A DNA stretch of 64,000 bases from Temnothorax longispinosus (Eukaryota; Arthropoda; Insecta; Hymenoptera; Formicidae). Where the stretch lies: contig NC_092363.1 in the NCBI RefSeq assembly GCF_030848805.1, positions 22,662,600 through 22,726,599 of the forward strand, in the 5' to 3' direction. Below the pieces are notes generated by a model. It saw only the letters and a program-made list of their open reading frames with translations, was not told where the DNA came from and ran no database searches. This document shows positions 1 to 22,400 of the stretch, in pieces. Both the position numbers and the translations under genes were made by a program. The stretch's first letter is position 1. Each line of letters begins with the position of its first letter.

Positions 1-84
1 TATTGTACTTTCTGCACTTGAAGTGAAATCAATGTATAATTAAATATTGAAGAGAAAAAGAGGAGAGTGAAAGATACAACCCAG

Positions 85-171
85 ACAGCACAATGTCCAA
101 AATCGGGTTAAAAAGACGTCTTAATGACGTCTTTAAGACATCTTATGTCGGGATTTTGGACATTGTGCTGT
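85..171. repeat. Small hairpin element with 20-bp perfect inverted ends
   Basis: The 20 bases at 85-104 (ACAGCACAATGTCCAAAATC) are the exact reverse complement of 152-171. The 47 bases between them carry three near-copies of GACGTCTT, itself half of a palindrome. The whole element is 87 bp. It looks like a very short MITE or the folded remnant of one. A short ORF starts inside it but is not credible as a gene. No clear target-site duplication is visible. Confidence 0.6.
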
Positions 172-329
172 TTAGGAAAATGTTCAAAGAAGAAACCGAT
201 TGTCCCGCGTTATCTAACGGGATGCTCCATCGGCCGAGGCGTCTGTATCTTACGCTCGCGATAATTTCAGGCACAACAGCCTTTACAAAGTGGCAAAATA
301 AACCGGATAACTAAATTTGGTAAATCAGA

Positions 330-840
330 TCAGAGGTGATGCGACAGGCGACAGTGCAACGATTAAATCGGACCGGATCGCTTTCAATGTCAAACGGGAA
401 CGTCGTGGCTGCTCAGCGCCGGAAAGGCGGACGCGACAGCGCAGCCACGGTGCAATCAATGAGCGCATATTGATCTCAACCTTTCGCCGGTGTCCAACAC
501 CCGCAGCGTGGCGGATCGCCACCAGCGCTGCAGCGGCGTGGCGCGTATCGCGCCGGGATCTTCCGGGAGGCTCGGCGAGGGAGCCGCGCGACAAGCGCTC
601 TGTTCCGAAGCCGAAAGCTCGGAGTCGGCAGCGCGAGTCAAACGAACGGAGGTTGTCAGTTGTCACACGAGCGAGTTGGCTCCGGCTCCGCTTTTCCTCC
701 CCTCCGGATTCTCGCGCGCCGAGCGACGAGACGAAAATTTCCGACACGCGCGCGCGTCCGAGCATCGAGAAATGCGAGCGTGGGTTTCTCTGGTATGCTT
801 TTTTACCTGGAAACGATACGTGCGGTGTAAAACGCGATAA
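330..840. other. CpG-rich non-coding patch
   Basis: This segment is markedly richer in G+C and CpG than the AT-rich sequence either side. All three frames on both strands carry overlapping Arg/Ser/Ala-rich ORFs, as expected when stop codons are rare in GC-rich DNA, and none resembles a known protein. It could be a promoter or first exon of a neighbouring gene to the left, but nothing in the window confirms that. Confidence 0.35.
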
Positions 841-1965
841 GATTGCGCTTCTAACTCAATACTCAATATTGACAGAAATTTGAGAGAATTCGAGTTTTGC
901 TTGCGTCGGTATACGTCTCGCGGCTACGCGGCTGCGTTATTTTTCTCGCGCAAAATCTATGAGATTTCGCAAACGGAATATTTTTACTTTGCGGAATGTT
1001 TAACATATTTGTTAGATGAGCCGTATATGAATAAATTGAATGAAAGGCAGGTTAATTTGCGCGTATAATGCGCAATAAAATTATAATATTGTTGACTCTA
1101 ATTCCAGCTTTCTTAAGAAATAATTGAGAAATAATGAATTCCTAATTAGGACGAACAAAAATGTGAAAGGTGTTTTTTTTCCGGTAAACATCGATTAATC
1201 GACTCTTTTAAAACAACGAATGCGCGATCGCATATGTTGGTAATTTTAGAACTCCGATCGCTTCGTCAATAACGCATTCGAATACGTGGGATTCAAATGA
1301 AATTCGAAATTAGAGTTTGATCGTAAAAAGACTCGATTTAGGAAACACAATCACGTGTTATTATTATACATGTATAATACATTCATGAATATTGTGTAAT
1401 TAAATTGTCACATAATGTAATCTGCATTTTTACGCAATTTTTCTTTGTAAGGGATATAATTACTCAGGAGAAAATATCAGGAATAATTAAATCGTAAGCT
1501 TACAATAATTTTCATTCAGAATAATTTAATTAAAGAAGCTTTCTAATTAATATAGTTTTTATTATAGTATTTCACACGGCGCTTCTAAATCTATCAATTA
1601 GAGAAAAGTAACAATTAATATATATCGTCTATCGCCTTTAATTATAGCGTTATATTGAAGATATCTGAGTTTTTTTTCTAATAAAATAAACTCCCGATCG
1701 GTTGTTTTTTGCACTTATACTTTCTCAATATAAAGTATCGTCAAAATGGCAACTGCCATGCAAGTTAAATGTTGCAATGACTATGATGAAGCAATTATGA
1801 TAATTCATAATGCCGATTATTAGGCATTTCGAGTCGAATACATCACGTTTAGATATTCGTACATTATGACTGTTGGTTCCAAGGAATTCATCACATCATT
1901 TGGCATCTACCAAACAGTTGTTACAGTTTCACGTATTAAAATTAAATGTAAGATTAGTCCTCAGG
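841..1965. other. AT-rich spacer, nothing recognised
   Basis: This is low-GC sequence with no ORF of note, no splice-linked coding exon and no repeat that I can define. Confidence 0.5.
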
Positions 1966-2121
1966 ATTACTGGAAAAAAAAACATCTGGTTCGTTTATTT
2001 CCCACCAAAAAATACTGGTTGAATCTACCAGAATCTGGTTGAATTAATATAGGAATTCTGATTGCAATTTCTCACCAGATTAATTAATCCAATTAATTCA
2101 ACCAGATTTTTTTTCAGTGAT
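1966..2121. mobile_element. MITE with A-rich terminal inverted repeats
   Basis: The left end reads ATTACTGG, then nine A, then CATCTGGTT. The reverse complement of the right end reads ATCACTGAAAAAAAATCTGGTT. The interior has several further CTGGTT/AACCAG words in both orientations. Length (about 156 bp), imperfect inverted ends and lack of coding capacity fit a non-autonomous DNA transposon. Confidence 0.6.
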
Positions 2122-2389
2122 GTAATACAGCATCTTCATCATCTAGTCTCTTATCAATCTAAGGTATCGTTGCTTACACAGAGTATTCCAGAAATTTTAC
2201 CAATTTAGCATGCATTTTTAACAAAAGATACAATATAGTCATTCGTCTTCCGCTAATCGATTTAGTAGTAGTGAGTTTTGTAGACTTTCATTAAAAAATA
2301 AGTTATCAAGCATCTGTAGGAAGTCTCGAAACGGCAAAATTATTTCTAGTAGAGAACGCGGCGACGCTACGGACGCTACGTTAACGCAA

Positions 2390-3181
2390 GCGGCCATATT
2401 TGAACGCGGCGAAGTGTGGCGCGCTCCGTCGAGGATTCGACGCAACGGCCGACAGGTGGCGCGCGGCGGTCTGCGCCGAACGTCCGGATTGGCCGCTTCG
2501 AAAGTAGTGCCAGACATGTGTCTCGTTTCCCGCCTCCGGTGCGGCTTGTGTTGTGTTGCGTGTGGGGGAGCGGGAACGGACGAGCGGAGAGGGGGGAGGG
2601 GGGCGGTGGGAGAGGAGAGAAGCGAAGAGGAGAGGAGAGGAGGACACCGCCACACAAGTCCGGCGAGTCGGCGGCGAGCGTAGAGACACGTAGAGACGCG
2701 GCGCGTAAGGGCTTGCGGACCGGAATCGAACCGCGGGTGTCGAAGGTGGTTTCTCGTTTCTCTCTTCACTGCTGGTGTCCTCCTGAAGCACGCCACACGG
2801 GAAACGCGTCGGACGCACCAGTCATCACGCACGTCAAAGCTGGGGCACGCCACGCACTGCAGCAACAGCAGCAGCAGCGACGATTGAGATCGGGTTGGCA
2901 CAATTCGACGTCTCCGCGCAACTGCCCGGTGACCGAGCGAACGTGTTGGTTCTCGGCCGTGTCCGTCCGTCATATTATATTCCCGGCCCCGAGAGAGTGA
3001 GAGAGGAGCAAGGTTGCTGGCACACGTAGTTGGTGTTGCGACGCAGCGGGAGGAGGCGGCGGAGGAAGAGGAGGAAGAGACGGACGACGGCGGCGGCGGC
3101 GGCGGCGGTGGCGATACGTTGCGCGGTACGGAGCGGAGCGAGAACGAGCGGAAGCGGATCGGGGACTGCCGATTGCCGGCC
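2390..3181 (+). promoter_or_regulatory. Anp32a: Candidate promoter and 5' leader of Anp32a
   Basis: A CpG-rich stretch ends at the Anp32a start codon. It contains GGCCATATT at 2392-2400 (the minus-strand form of the AATATGGCC motif seen upstream of Amph) and an inverted CCAAT box (ATTGG, 2488-2492) in the context GGATTGGCCGCT. A CAG-rich run lies at about 2862-2880 and a (CGG)n run at 3089-3111, close to the ATG. No TATA box is obvious, as expected for a housekeeping promoter. The exact start site cannot be placed. Confidence 0.5.
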
Positions 3182-12379
<9,198 letters not shown>

Positions 12380-13117
12380 GATGGAGAGGGCTGTCTCTGG
12401 TACTGTTGAATGAGTGTAAAATTCATATAAATAATAACAATAATTGCGATGCCGAGTGAACAGCTGGGAATCAAACTAATCGACCGACCAATGACAGACT
12501 ACAGTTAGTGATATGAATTTATCAGTAAATCATTGACTGCGAGGAAATTGTCTGTGTAACAACAAAAGATTTATCGTATGATAGAAGCGGAATGTGAATG
12601 AAAAGCGCAGTGAGGAAAACTGGGAAAGAAACGGATAATGATGGCATAAAAATAGGGCTGCATTCCAGCTGGACACAGCACAGTTTTAGTTATACTAACG
12701 ATATTTTATATAGAGTATATAGAGTTAGAGTATTAGTGGTGTTGCATAGAGTGGGAAGAAGATCGAGGTGAAAAAGCGCGAGAGAAAGGGAAAAGGAGAG
12801 GGCGAAAGTGAGAGCATGAGAGAGCCGAGAGAGTGCGCGTGTGTGTATGCGCGTGCGAAAGAGACGGAAATAGATTGCGGGAGGTAGCGGGGTTTTACAC
12901 TTGAAGGAGCATCTTGTCTGTTAGCTCCTGTCGGCCAAAGGCTGGTCACGCTGGAATGCGGTCATCGTTAATCAGTAAATAAGGTTACATAAGTTACATT
13001 TTAAATACATTATTATTGTACCGTGAATAAGTATAGAGTAAATGAGGAACAACTTTTGTACAGGTTTACACCATACATCGAGGTGCATTATATGCCTCTG
13101 TGATTTTTGGGACAGAA

Positions 13118-13123
13118 AATAAA
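13118..13123 (+). terminator. Anp32a: Candidate poly(A) signal for Anp32a
   Basis: Canonical AATAAA about 740 bp after the stop codon. Use is not provable from sequence alone. Confidence 0.35.
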
Positions 13124-13711
13124 GAGAGAAATATATGTTACTCGTATACGTGTAAACGTATATATCCGACAAGGGATGGTGGGATGGGGATTAAGGAAGA
13201 GTACGTTAAAACAGAAAACAAAAAATACAAGACGGTCGCTGCGAACGATGGCAAATTGTGCGCGTTCTTCGCAAGAACGTTTTACATTACGGAGATATCC
13301 GATATCAACGAGTGACGGATAGCGAATAGAAAATAATATCGTAATATTTATATTATTGTTTTCAATCGCGTGATTCCGACAGCAGAGGAGCGAGAGTTAG
13401 GACCGTTTATATCCAGATAACGTGGAATACGAAATTCTCCGATACACCTCGACGTGTCGAGCGTTGCACATAAACGCGGACCCGGTGTTATCCTAACTTA
13501 GACTTTTTTCTAGTAAGTTTTAAGTTCCAGATATTCTATGTACAACGGCGATCGACCGCCCGACGCATGGCTGTTAGGATTATTGTTATTTACTCTCGGG
13601 CATTGCGTAAATGTTGTGCTCTAATATAATGTAAAAGGATCAATTTGATTATTACGATTTACGATATTCTCCTACTTCTGAAAATAATTGTACAGCTATA
13701 ACTTGATTTTT

Positions 13712-13716
<5 letters not shown>

Positions 13717-13744
<28 letters not shown>
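13717..13744. repeat. (TA)n microsatellite
   Basis: About 14 TA units running into a short CACACA tract. Confidence 0.9.
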
Positions 13745-13752
<8 letters not shown>

Positions 13753-14231
13753 TATATGTATATAAGGCATCACAGATTTATCGTGTTTTCTTTTACCTAT
13801 ATATTTTATAATAATTAGGCTAATACTTTTTTAACAAAAAAAAGAGAAACAGTAAATATCAAGAAACATCTTTGTTTTGTTTTGAGTAAGTCTTTTTTAA
13901 TATCATTTACTTCTCCAAGTATTTGATAATGAAAATTAAAGAGCTTATGCCGTATATTGAATTTCTATCGAGATGAAAAACTGAAATATATATGTGATAT
14001 ATTATTTCTAATAAAAGAAAATACGATAATTCTAGGACATCCTGTGTATGCCAAAGCATAAACAGTAAATTATGTTGATTGATTTCTATGTAACATAATG
14101 TAACTGCAGTAGGCCTCAGTGTTTGGAACGAATTACTAAGAGGAAACAAAAGTTAACATCGTGTGCGTCAAAACGATTGACCTTTAATTTCTGTCTCTGA
14201 AGTTACCATTGCGCTGATACATTTCGTGATG

Positions 14232-14237
14232 AATAAA
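14232..14237 (+). terminator. Anp32a: Second candidate poly(A) signal for Anp32a
   Basis: Canonical AATAAA about 1.85 kb after the stop codon; would give a long 3' UTR. Confidence 0.3.
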
Positions 14238-14240
14238 GAA

Positions 14241-15950
14241 GTGCGAAGTTGAAAGAGGTAATGGAGATTCATCAATATATTATGATTAACATTAAATTAC
14301 AAGTATGATTTTAAGAAACAAAATATTTACACTTGCGCTTTCGCACTTTTGAATTGTACTAAAGTCAGAAACGCAAAATTAGATATAGGGCAAGAACAAA
14401 AAAAAACACGTGAAAAAGAGACAGTTGCAAGATAAAGAGACTCGCAGAATGGATCAGACGATGTAGTTAATGATGCGACGAGCAGACTTGGACAGGGATA
14501 ACCAATTAACTACGTAATCGTGTGAGAATGGATGGAAGTACAATGGCGAGTGAGAATGCGAAAAGAGAGCAAGAGAGAGAGGATCGATTTTATAAGAAAA
14601 AAAAGAATGAAAAAAATAATTATGCGGTAGTATCGAGAGGACCTGGCGCCTCCTTGTCGCCAGTTTGGTTATGGCCTTATCCAATTTTTCCAAGACTAAA
14701 AGCAAATTTATATTAGGTACAATGAGTATATGTGAACATGTACAGGTCCAAATCTGTAAATTTCCAATCTGCAATTTGTAATTGCGGCTCGCGCGGAAGC
14801 GTTTATTAAGCGTTAAATTATAAATATAATTAAGAATTTAAATTATAAATAATTAAAAAAACATTCCGCGCGCCCCGCGACACACGTGTACACGTACATA
14901 CACATACACACATACGCATACTCTCAATATACACACACATAACACTTTTGTCAATTGCGATTTTGGATAGACCATTTAAGTAAGGGGGAAAAAAAAGAAG
15001 AAAATTTGTCTATCACCTTCTATTATCAGATATATTACATCTGTGTACTGTCTGTCTGTTCCGTTGTTAAAATGGATTTTTATCATAACGTTTGTTTATT
15101 TCGAGCAATCCTCATCACACAAAATAAGAAAAGATAATTTATTAATAAAACCATTTACAAATCAACGATGGTGTATCCGATATGTATTGACAAGTGAACC
15201 TAGCTTTTGCACTTGTTTTTTTTATTGCGCTTTTGGCGTTATCAATACGAATATTTTTGGTTTTTTTTTTTTCATTCTCGCTTATAAGTTATTTTTAGAT
15301 AATTTTACAGAAGATATCCTTTATATATTTATTCTAACTCGCCGATCATTTACTATGAGCTTTAGTCTCGCTACATCGGATATACATAGATATAAGTGAA
15401 AATATATATAACTGAAGATATTTTAAGGAAAATCATTTCGTAATTGATCTGTAATTTATTTCCGATTATACTTTATTGATCCTAAATTTGCCTATGTATA
15501 TTCTATAAAGTACGTATGACATAGATTTTCTCGCGTAGACTTATTATTTCTAGTTATATTCCTTGAAACATAGAAATCTAGATCAAACAAATTTCCCATT
15601 TCTTGTCTCTAATTCATCTTTCGTTTTGCAGATACGAGCGTCCAGTTGGAAGTACGTGGCTAGAATTAAATTGAGGCTCGAAACAAAAGATTTCAAATTA
15701 TTGAACAATTTTGAATTATTAAACAGATTTCGATAAATTGCAGATCGAGCTATACGAGCTAATTTGAAATACAAATATTTGAGTTCGAAATTCAAGAGCG
15801 AAGCTAATCGATCATTTAAACTCTAAAAAAATTCAAGCGGAAATAATATTCGCTGCCAACGGCGCTGTTCCATTTTAGTTAAATTTGACAATTTGAAGGT
15901 GAATATATTTCAACGAAATTACAGTTAGATATTTAAAGTCGAACGAGATT
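14241..15950. other. Spacer between Anp32a and Amph, nothing recognised
   Basis: AT-rich sequence with a CA/TA-rich patch at about 14880-14945 and no coding exon or defined repeat. Confidence 0.45.
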
Positions 15951-15989
15951 TTCGATCGCGTTTGAAAATTCTAATCTGTGCGGGTTTCG

Positions 15990-16351
15990 AAACGGCTGCG
16001 CGCCAACATGGCCGGCGCGCGCCGCCCGGCATGGCCGCCGACGCCTGCGCAACGCGCAACGGTCACGCGCGACACGCGCACCAATATGGCCGCCGGCGGT
16101 GGCGCACGGGTTCGCGGCTTCGCGTTCGTCCGGTCCGTGCGCGCGCCGTCGCAGTCGTCGCACTCAGTGGTGAGATTCAGTCACTCTCCGCGCTTCGGTA
16201 CGAGCGTTTCGGTCTCGCGAGTTGGTGTGCCACTGCCTCCCCCCTCCTGCGCAAAGCTGCGTGCCGTCGACAAGTTGAGAGAATTTCTAAGTGCTTCGTC
16301 TCTCCTGCCTCCGGGATTCCGGCACTCCGCAACCGACGCTACGGGAGCATC
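15990..16351 (+). promoter_or_regulatory. Amph: Candidate promoter and 5' leader of Amph
   Basis: An abrupt CpG-rich island precedes the Amph start codon. ATGGCCG occurs three times in 85 bp with similar flanks (AACATGGC 16005-16012, CATGGCCGCC from 16030, AATATGGC 16083-16090), matching the YY1/Pho-type AANATGGC consensus. Initiator-like CTCAGTGG (from about 16163) and TTCAGTCAC follow. The leader would then be about 180 bp. No TATA box is seen. Confidence 0.5.
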
Positions 16352-16420
16352 ATGGCCGAGAGCAAGGGCGCGTTAATCGCGAAGACAGTGCAAAAACACG
16401 CGGGCAGAGCGAAAGAAAAG
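16352..16420 (+). CDS. Amph: Amph coding exon 1
   Basis: It encodes residues 1-23, the amphipathic helix 0 of the N-BAR domain, ending phase 0 at GTAAGTG. The ATG context is ATCATGG. The next coding exon is 29.5 kb away. Confidence 0.92.
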
Positions 16421-19400
16421 GTAAGTGCACGTATCTCTGTGTCTCTCTTTCTCACACGCTGTATTTCTCTCCCTCTCTCTCTCTGTCGGTCTTTTCGGAC
16501 GGGTCGCTCTCCTCGAGCACTCGCGTTCGCAGACGACGTGCGACATGTCCTCGCGAGACGGAAATTAACGCGAGAACTCGCGAGCGACCGGGGTTGACCA
16601 TAACCTCCGTGACGTGTGTCTGCCGACCGAACGCCGCGGACGGTCGGGGTTAACGTTTCGCGTCAGCGCCGCGTGACAGTTGCATCGCGCCTCGCGATTA
16701 AATCGCGGTTGTCTCCCGTTCGAATTGGGCGACAATCGCTGTGCGGGAGGTAGAACCGCGGTGTCTCTTTACTCTTTATGAAAAATTCGTGCGATCTGTG
16801 AGAGAGAGAGATAAGAACGTACGTCAATCTGGTACAGTCGCGTTTTCGCTCGCTCGACTCACGACACGGAAATGTGCTTCCGCGAGGTTTCCTCGATGCG
16901 ACGCGACATGTCAATCGGATATTCTGTCATTTGCATAGAATCGCATGCGACGCCGCTGCAATACTGATGAGCGATTTTGTAAATCACTCGTCGATAGATA
17001 AAAATAAAAGAGCCCGATGGAAGAACAGCGAACGACGAGTTTCGGTTAGCGGCGAAAAAAAAAAATAGCAACGACCTCGTCCTAGCGAGTATTTACGCCG
17101 ATTTCGTATTTTGCTCCGTATAGTCCGCGAAATAGTGCGGAGCAAAACATTCGGCGTCCCTCGGAAGCGCGACTTGCGTCGCGCTTTTTTCGCCGGCGGC
17201 GCCTCGCAATGTCGCGCGCGAGAAGCTTTTACGTAATCGGTAAACACGTTCGCGCGCAGTAACTCTGTAGCGGTATTCGTTCGAAATGATAATTACGCGA
17301 CTCCCACCCGTGTCCGGTTCGGGCCCCGAGACGTAGGAAACTGCGCGTGCACAGGTGCATCCTGACTGCACGTCAGTGCCGCGCTTATCGGCGGCGATCG
17401 CGTGTTTCGTGCTCGCGGGGCGCATGATCTACGATTTTTTGTCGAAGACTGCCTCCTCAAGGTGCCACGTGTACCCACTGACTAATCCTCCGACGATCCT
17501 TGAAGCTTTATATCCGGGAAATGACTGACTCTTGACATTAATATTTCGAATATTGACGCTGTTGACGCTGAAATTAACCGGGAGTTTTTAAGTCGAACGA
17601 AAGAAAACGATTTTGTATATCCGCAGTTTTTTTTTAACTTAAAACCCGCTTCAAACAATCTACAACTTCGGATTTCAGGATGGAAAATTCTATTTATGAT
17701 TTTATTTTAACCGTGCATTTCGATGTATATATATGTATTTTGATAGATTTTATACACGTGCGTAATTTAAATTTTTTCAAATGTCTTTCGTATTGCAAAC
17801 ACAAAATAAAATTATAAATAGAATTCCATTAATTTTGCACGCGATTTGTAGGTCGTCTAAAATGGGCTCACGCGGTCGCGAAGCACAAGATCCACGCCGC
17901 ATGATTTATTTTAACTGCAGGATTTTCGTTAAACTCAAACGATAAATATTGCTTTTCCAAGGCGCCATGTGCATCCACCGAGTAATTCTTCTCGGCGATA
18001 GTTTCTTATCCAGGAAGCTTCGTATCCAGAAAGTACTCCACTTTAATATCACGAATATCATGAATTATATGAAACTTTTTTGATCCTTAAAGCCCGCTTT
18101 AGACGGTATGTAATTTCAGATTTCGGGATAGAATTCTATTTATAATTTTACACATTTTGGTACGCGACATATAAAATTATATATATAAATAGAATTTTAT
18201 CTTGATGTGTTATTTTAATATGTACTCTATATATGTATGTAATTTTGATTTTTAAAACATTTTTTATATTACATGAAATTAAACGATATGTACATAAAAT
18301 GACATAATATGTATAAAATTAATAGAATTTTCCGAGTCATCTAAATTGGGTTTAATGCAATTGTCCGATATCCTGTATTTAAAATAATCCTCTATTTCTG
18401 ACGGTTTCAGAGAATCCTCTATAATCTCTGTATCTCAGAATTTAAACTACAATCTGTCCTACGTGAAAAATTTATTAATACCATAGCAAGCAAGAAAAGA
18501 GAGAGGGAGAAAGAACAAATTATTATTTCAGGAATTGAAGATAAAGTTATCTCGTATCCCTGACAATTTTCATTTAATCCCCACGTCATAGAACGACGTC
18601 GGTTATCCTTGATCCGAAATGAGGCTGATATGACAGCTATTAGATATAGGATAGAATGTTACATTATGCCGAGTCTGTGCGACGAATAGATCGCCCGCGA
18701 TTAGATATAAATGCACGCGCATTTACGGGCAAAACGAAACCCTCCGACATTCTCACGAGTCACTCGAGATGAGACGCTATTTTACGTGGTTCACTTTTGA
18801 TGATTCATTCTAGCGGCAAGCAGAGAATCTCTCTTGCATTTTTTTTTCACGCGTGTGCCGTTCAACGATCGTATTTGTGGAAACGTCATTTACGCGATCC
18901 ACTTTTCACTTTGCACAACGTTGCATTCGCAACGATTGTTCGAAGCGGAGAGAAAAGTCGAGAATTTCTTTACCTCTTTCTCATATTCATCCCGAACAAT
19001 CGTTTCTATTGTACCTACAATATTATTTGCGCCAAATATTCTTTTATTTTAGCCCATTTATCCGCGATCGTTGCTCCAAGAACCGCTCTAAAGTTTTTCT
19101 CCGTGCCGATTTACTTCCATTTGAAGGCTATAAATTACCCATTTCTAATGACCTCACGGAAAAAAAGAAGTTGTAAAATATGGACAACTAACATATTTTG
19201 TTGCGAGAGCTATATTTTTAGCAATAGTAGCACAACGTTTTGTTACTATTGCTAAAAATATAGCTACACGGAAAAAAAATTAGCTACCGTAGCAAATCTA
19301 GTCGTAAAATATAGATAACTAACATTTTTTTACTGCGAGAGCTATATTTTTAGCAATAGTAACAAAACGTTGTGCTACTATTGCTAAAAATATAGCTCTC

Positions 19401-22400
19401 GCAACAAAAAAATGTTAGTTGTCCATATTTTACAACTTCTTTTTTTCCGTGCTCAAATATCGAACGGCATTTTAGAGAAAAATGTTTCAGATAAAAGTTA
19501 CAACTCTGTCATTTAAAATGAGACACTGCATATTTATACGCGGTTAATTTTTTTATTATGTACTTTCATAAATCAAGCCATTTGTAATATTGATAGATAT
19601 ATATACGTTTTTAAAAACGTAACTTTATTTAACTGTCCGAAAAATGTACACATCTGTCAAAGTACGCATTTTAACAAATTCGCTAGAATCCGTAAGAATC
19701 GCGATTCGTAGTCTGGGAATCGCCGATACGAATTGAAGCTACGGAAATTTGCCTATATGCGAGAGAGACTTCTCAAGGTGTATTATAGATCGCGCTTCGC
19801 GATGGTGCATACGTCCGTGCATCGCCGGCAACCTGCGCTTTGGATGCGTCGGGGACCATTGATGCATCGCATGGGCATTGCGTAAGCGACTCCTCCGTGT
19901 CACGCAATTCGCGTGCGCGCCATCGGTGCGCGGACTTCTCGGTATTACGAATAACAAACGTTCGCAATTTTTTCTCTCTCACGCCTTTAAAATCGTAGAC
20001 TTCCCGGTTGCTCCGCACGACGAACGGAAAAGGAAGATATTAACATAAAGAAATAACGAATAGATGACTTGAGCGCAATTTTGCGGAGAAAGCGCCATTT
20101 GGCGAGAAAAACCCGTTTATTTTCAATAAGAAAATGAGTTGCAAAATCGACAAAGCTTATCGATTTCTTCATCTAATTATTAGCAATATTTTTTTTTGCA
20201 AATAATAGTTAATTTGTATTCCGGACCGACACGAGGGGGCGGAAAGAAAGAGAACTGCCTCGGCTTATCTGGTAGAACCGGTCTAAAGGTAGTTATAGCT
20301 ATACTAAGTCTGTTATTCTCCTGCCTAAATCGAGAACGGGGTTTGAGTTCGAGACACAGATAAAGACTCGAGAACTCGAATTTTTCCCGAAACGTTTCAC
20401 AGAAACACGATTACTTTTGAAGAATATCCCTTTCAATGTTCCACGACGCAACGCCTAATCTTATTTCGGTATTAGTGCGCTATTAGGTCTCAAATTTATA
20501 TAGCGTAAAAATTTGACAGGTAAAAAAATGTAGCTAAATTTAATTGTAAAATATGGATAACTAATATTTTTTGCAGCGAGAGCTATAGTTTAGCAATAGT
20601 AGCAAAACCTTTTGTTCTCGCTGCAAAAAATGTTACTCTCATTGCAAAAAATGTTAGTTATCCATATATTACGACTATTTTAGCTATAGTAGCTAATCTT
20701 TTTTTCCGTGTACGGACGATAAGGAACATTAACTACGTTGATAATAGTCTTATCTGCTGAGAGTGACTAAAAGCAATAACCAATATCTTTCGCGCAACAC
20801 AGAACAGAAAAGTGCGTTTACACAGTATTTATAGCACAGGTAAAGAGAAACAACACGTATAGGAGACACGTTTGTTCGGCGACTTTTTAGCGGCGCGACG
20901 CATTAAACGATCCAACATAATTGCGTTACGGTTGCGTAAGTCCGGGATCGTTATCGCACACCTTTTTAATTAAATCGATTTTAATAATGTAGCGTATATC
21001 TCGTTCTTTTAGTACTACAGAATTTCTTCAATAATCTTAATGAATTATCTCTCGAACGAATGATCGTTCCTCACACGTAGGATAATCGGTAGAGCAATCA
21101 CTGCAGCGTTTTACAACGGCGAATTCGCTGCTCACGAAGCAAATAATACTTATTAGCTCGTTTACAGCGATATGCCTTTCGTAAATTACAATTTTTACAA
21201 CTTCACATTATCACATTATTCGCGGGCATACGCTTGATAAATATCGCTTGATAAAATAGTCATCGGCATAACTTTCTCACAATTTGTTAGCCACGAAAAG
21301 GAATGAATGTTCCGTCGAAAACACTTGGGGGATTACGTCGCACCGCCAGAAGCAGCGAAAGGATTAAGTGCAACCGGGCATTTTTTCGCGGAACTATTAT
21401 ACACGCGCATTGCAAAGTAGGAAGAGGTAACACCGTAGATTCGATCGCACGTATCGGCGCTCGCATGCCAAGGGTTCAGCTGACACTCGAGGCGAAGAAA
21501 GTTAGTGTGGGCTGAGGATCATTAAGGGGCCTTCACACGACCGATAATCAGCAGCTCGTGTATCGATACTGTTGCTAATTGTGCACACGAGCGATAGACT
21601 CCTGCTGCAAAATTATTGATACCGCGCTATAATGGTATTTATAATGGCAACAAAATGTTAAGATATATAATAATAATAATACTGGCACTTTCCTCCAGAT
21701 TTCCTCGACTCGCTCCCGCTGTAATATACGAGTAACTCTTTGCTGCTGTTTAGCATTCAAATAAATTAATTCCAAATCTTGATTGTGGAGAATGTGAGGA
21801 CAGTTTAAACGTGAGTCTCGAAGCTTTGAAACCGCATTTGACGTTAAAGTCTGCAGCGCGAAAATATACGGACGTGTCTTCTCTCGCGCACCGCAGAAGT
21901 GCGAGTTGCGGTGTCGTATTAGAATTTGCAGACGTTCGCGTTTGCGGACCGCAATAAAACGGCGCCAACGGCAAACGTGTTTCTTTCCTCTCGCTTTTTT
22001 TAAATACAGAGTCTTTCGCGACTCATGACGCCTCGAAATGTTATACGCGAAATCATCGATTGCCTTGACGCATATAGAAAATAGAGCAAAGATGTCGCGT
22101 CTCGTCAGATCTATCTATCATTTTCTGCAACGGCTGTCCATCGACTTCCGGATGTCTATTTCCGCCATCAGGGTTCTAAACGCCGGGACGTTCTTTATAA
22201 GGTTGTCGCCGGTTTGTTCGCGACGCGAAGGAGAAGAAGTCTCTCCTGGTCACGCTCTCTCTCGTCGTTCTCCTAGACTCGTTAGATTTCTAAGTGTGTC
22301 CCACCGCACGACCGGGAGAGACGGCTACTATTCTCGTCCCCGAGACGCGTTCCCGGACAACCCGCGACAGTCGGCAAATATATCTACGAGCCCGCTTTTG

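Larger units (their letters stand above)
12380..14240 (+). other. Anp32a: Probable Anp32a 3' UTR
   Basis: No coding signal follows the stop codon. The sequence has the mixed AT-rich texture of a long 3' UTR. Two AATAAA hexamers (13118-13123 and 14232-14237) are candidate cleavage signals, so the UTR could be about 0.75 or 1.9 kb. A (TA)n run followed by CA repeats sits at 13717-13750. Confidence 0.4.

Noticed and set aside
317..883. 188-residue + strand ORF near the window start
   Set aside because: Arg/Ser-rich composition, overlapping ORFs in other frames, no domain and no splice context.
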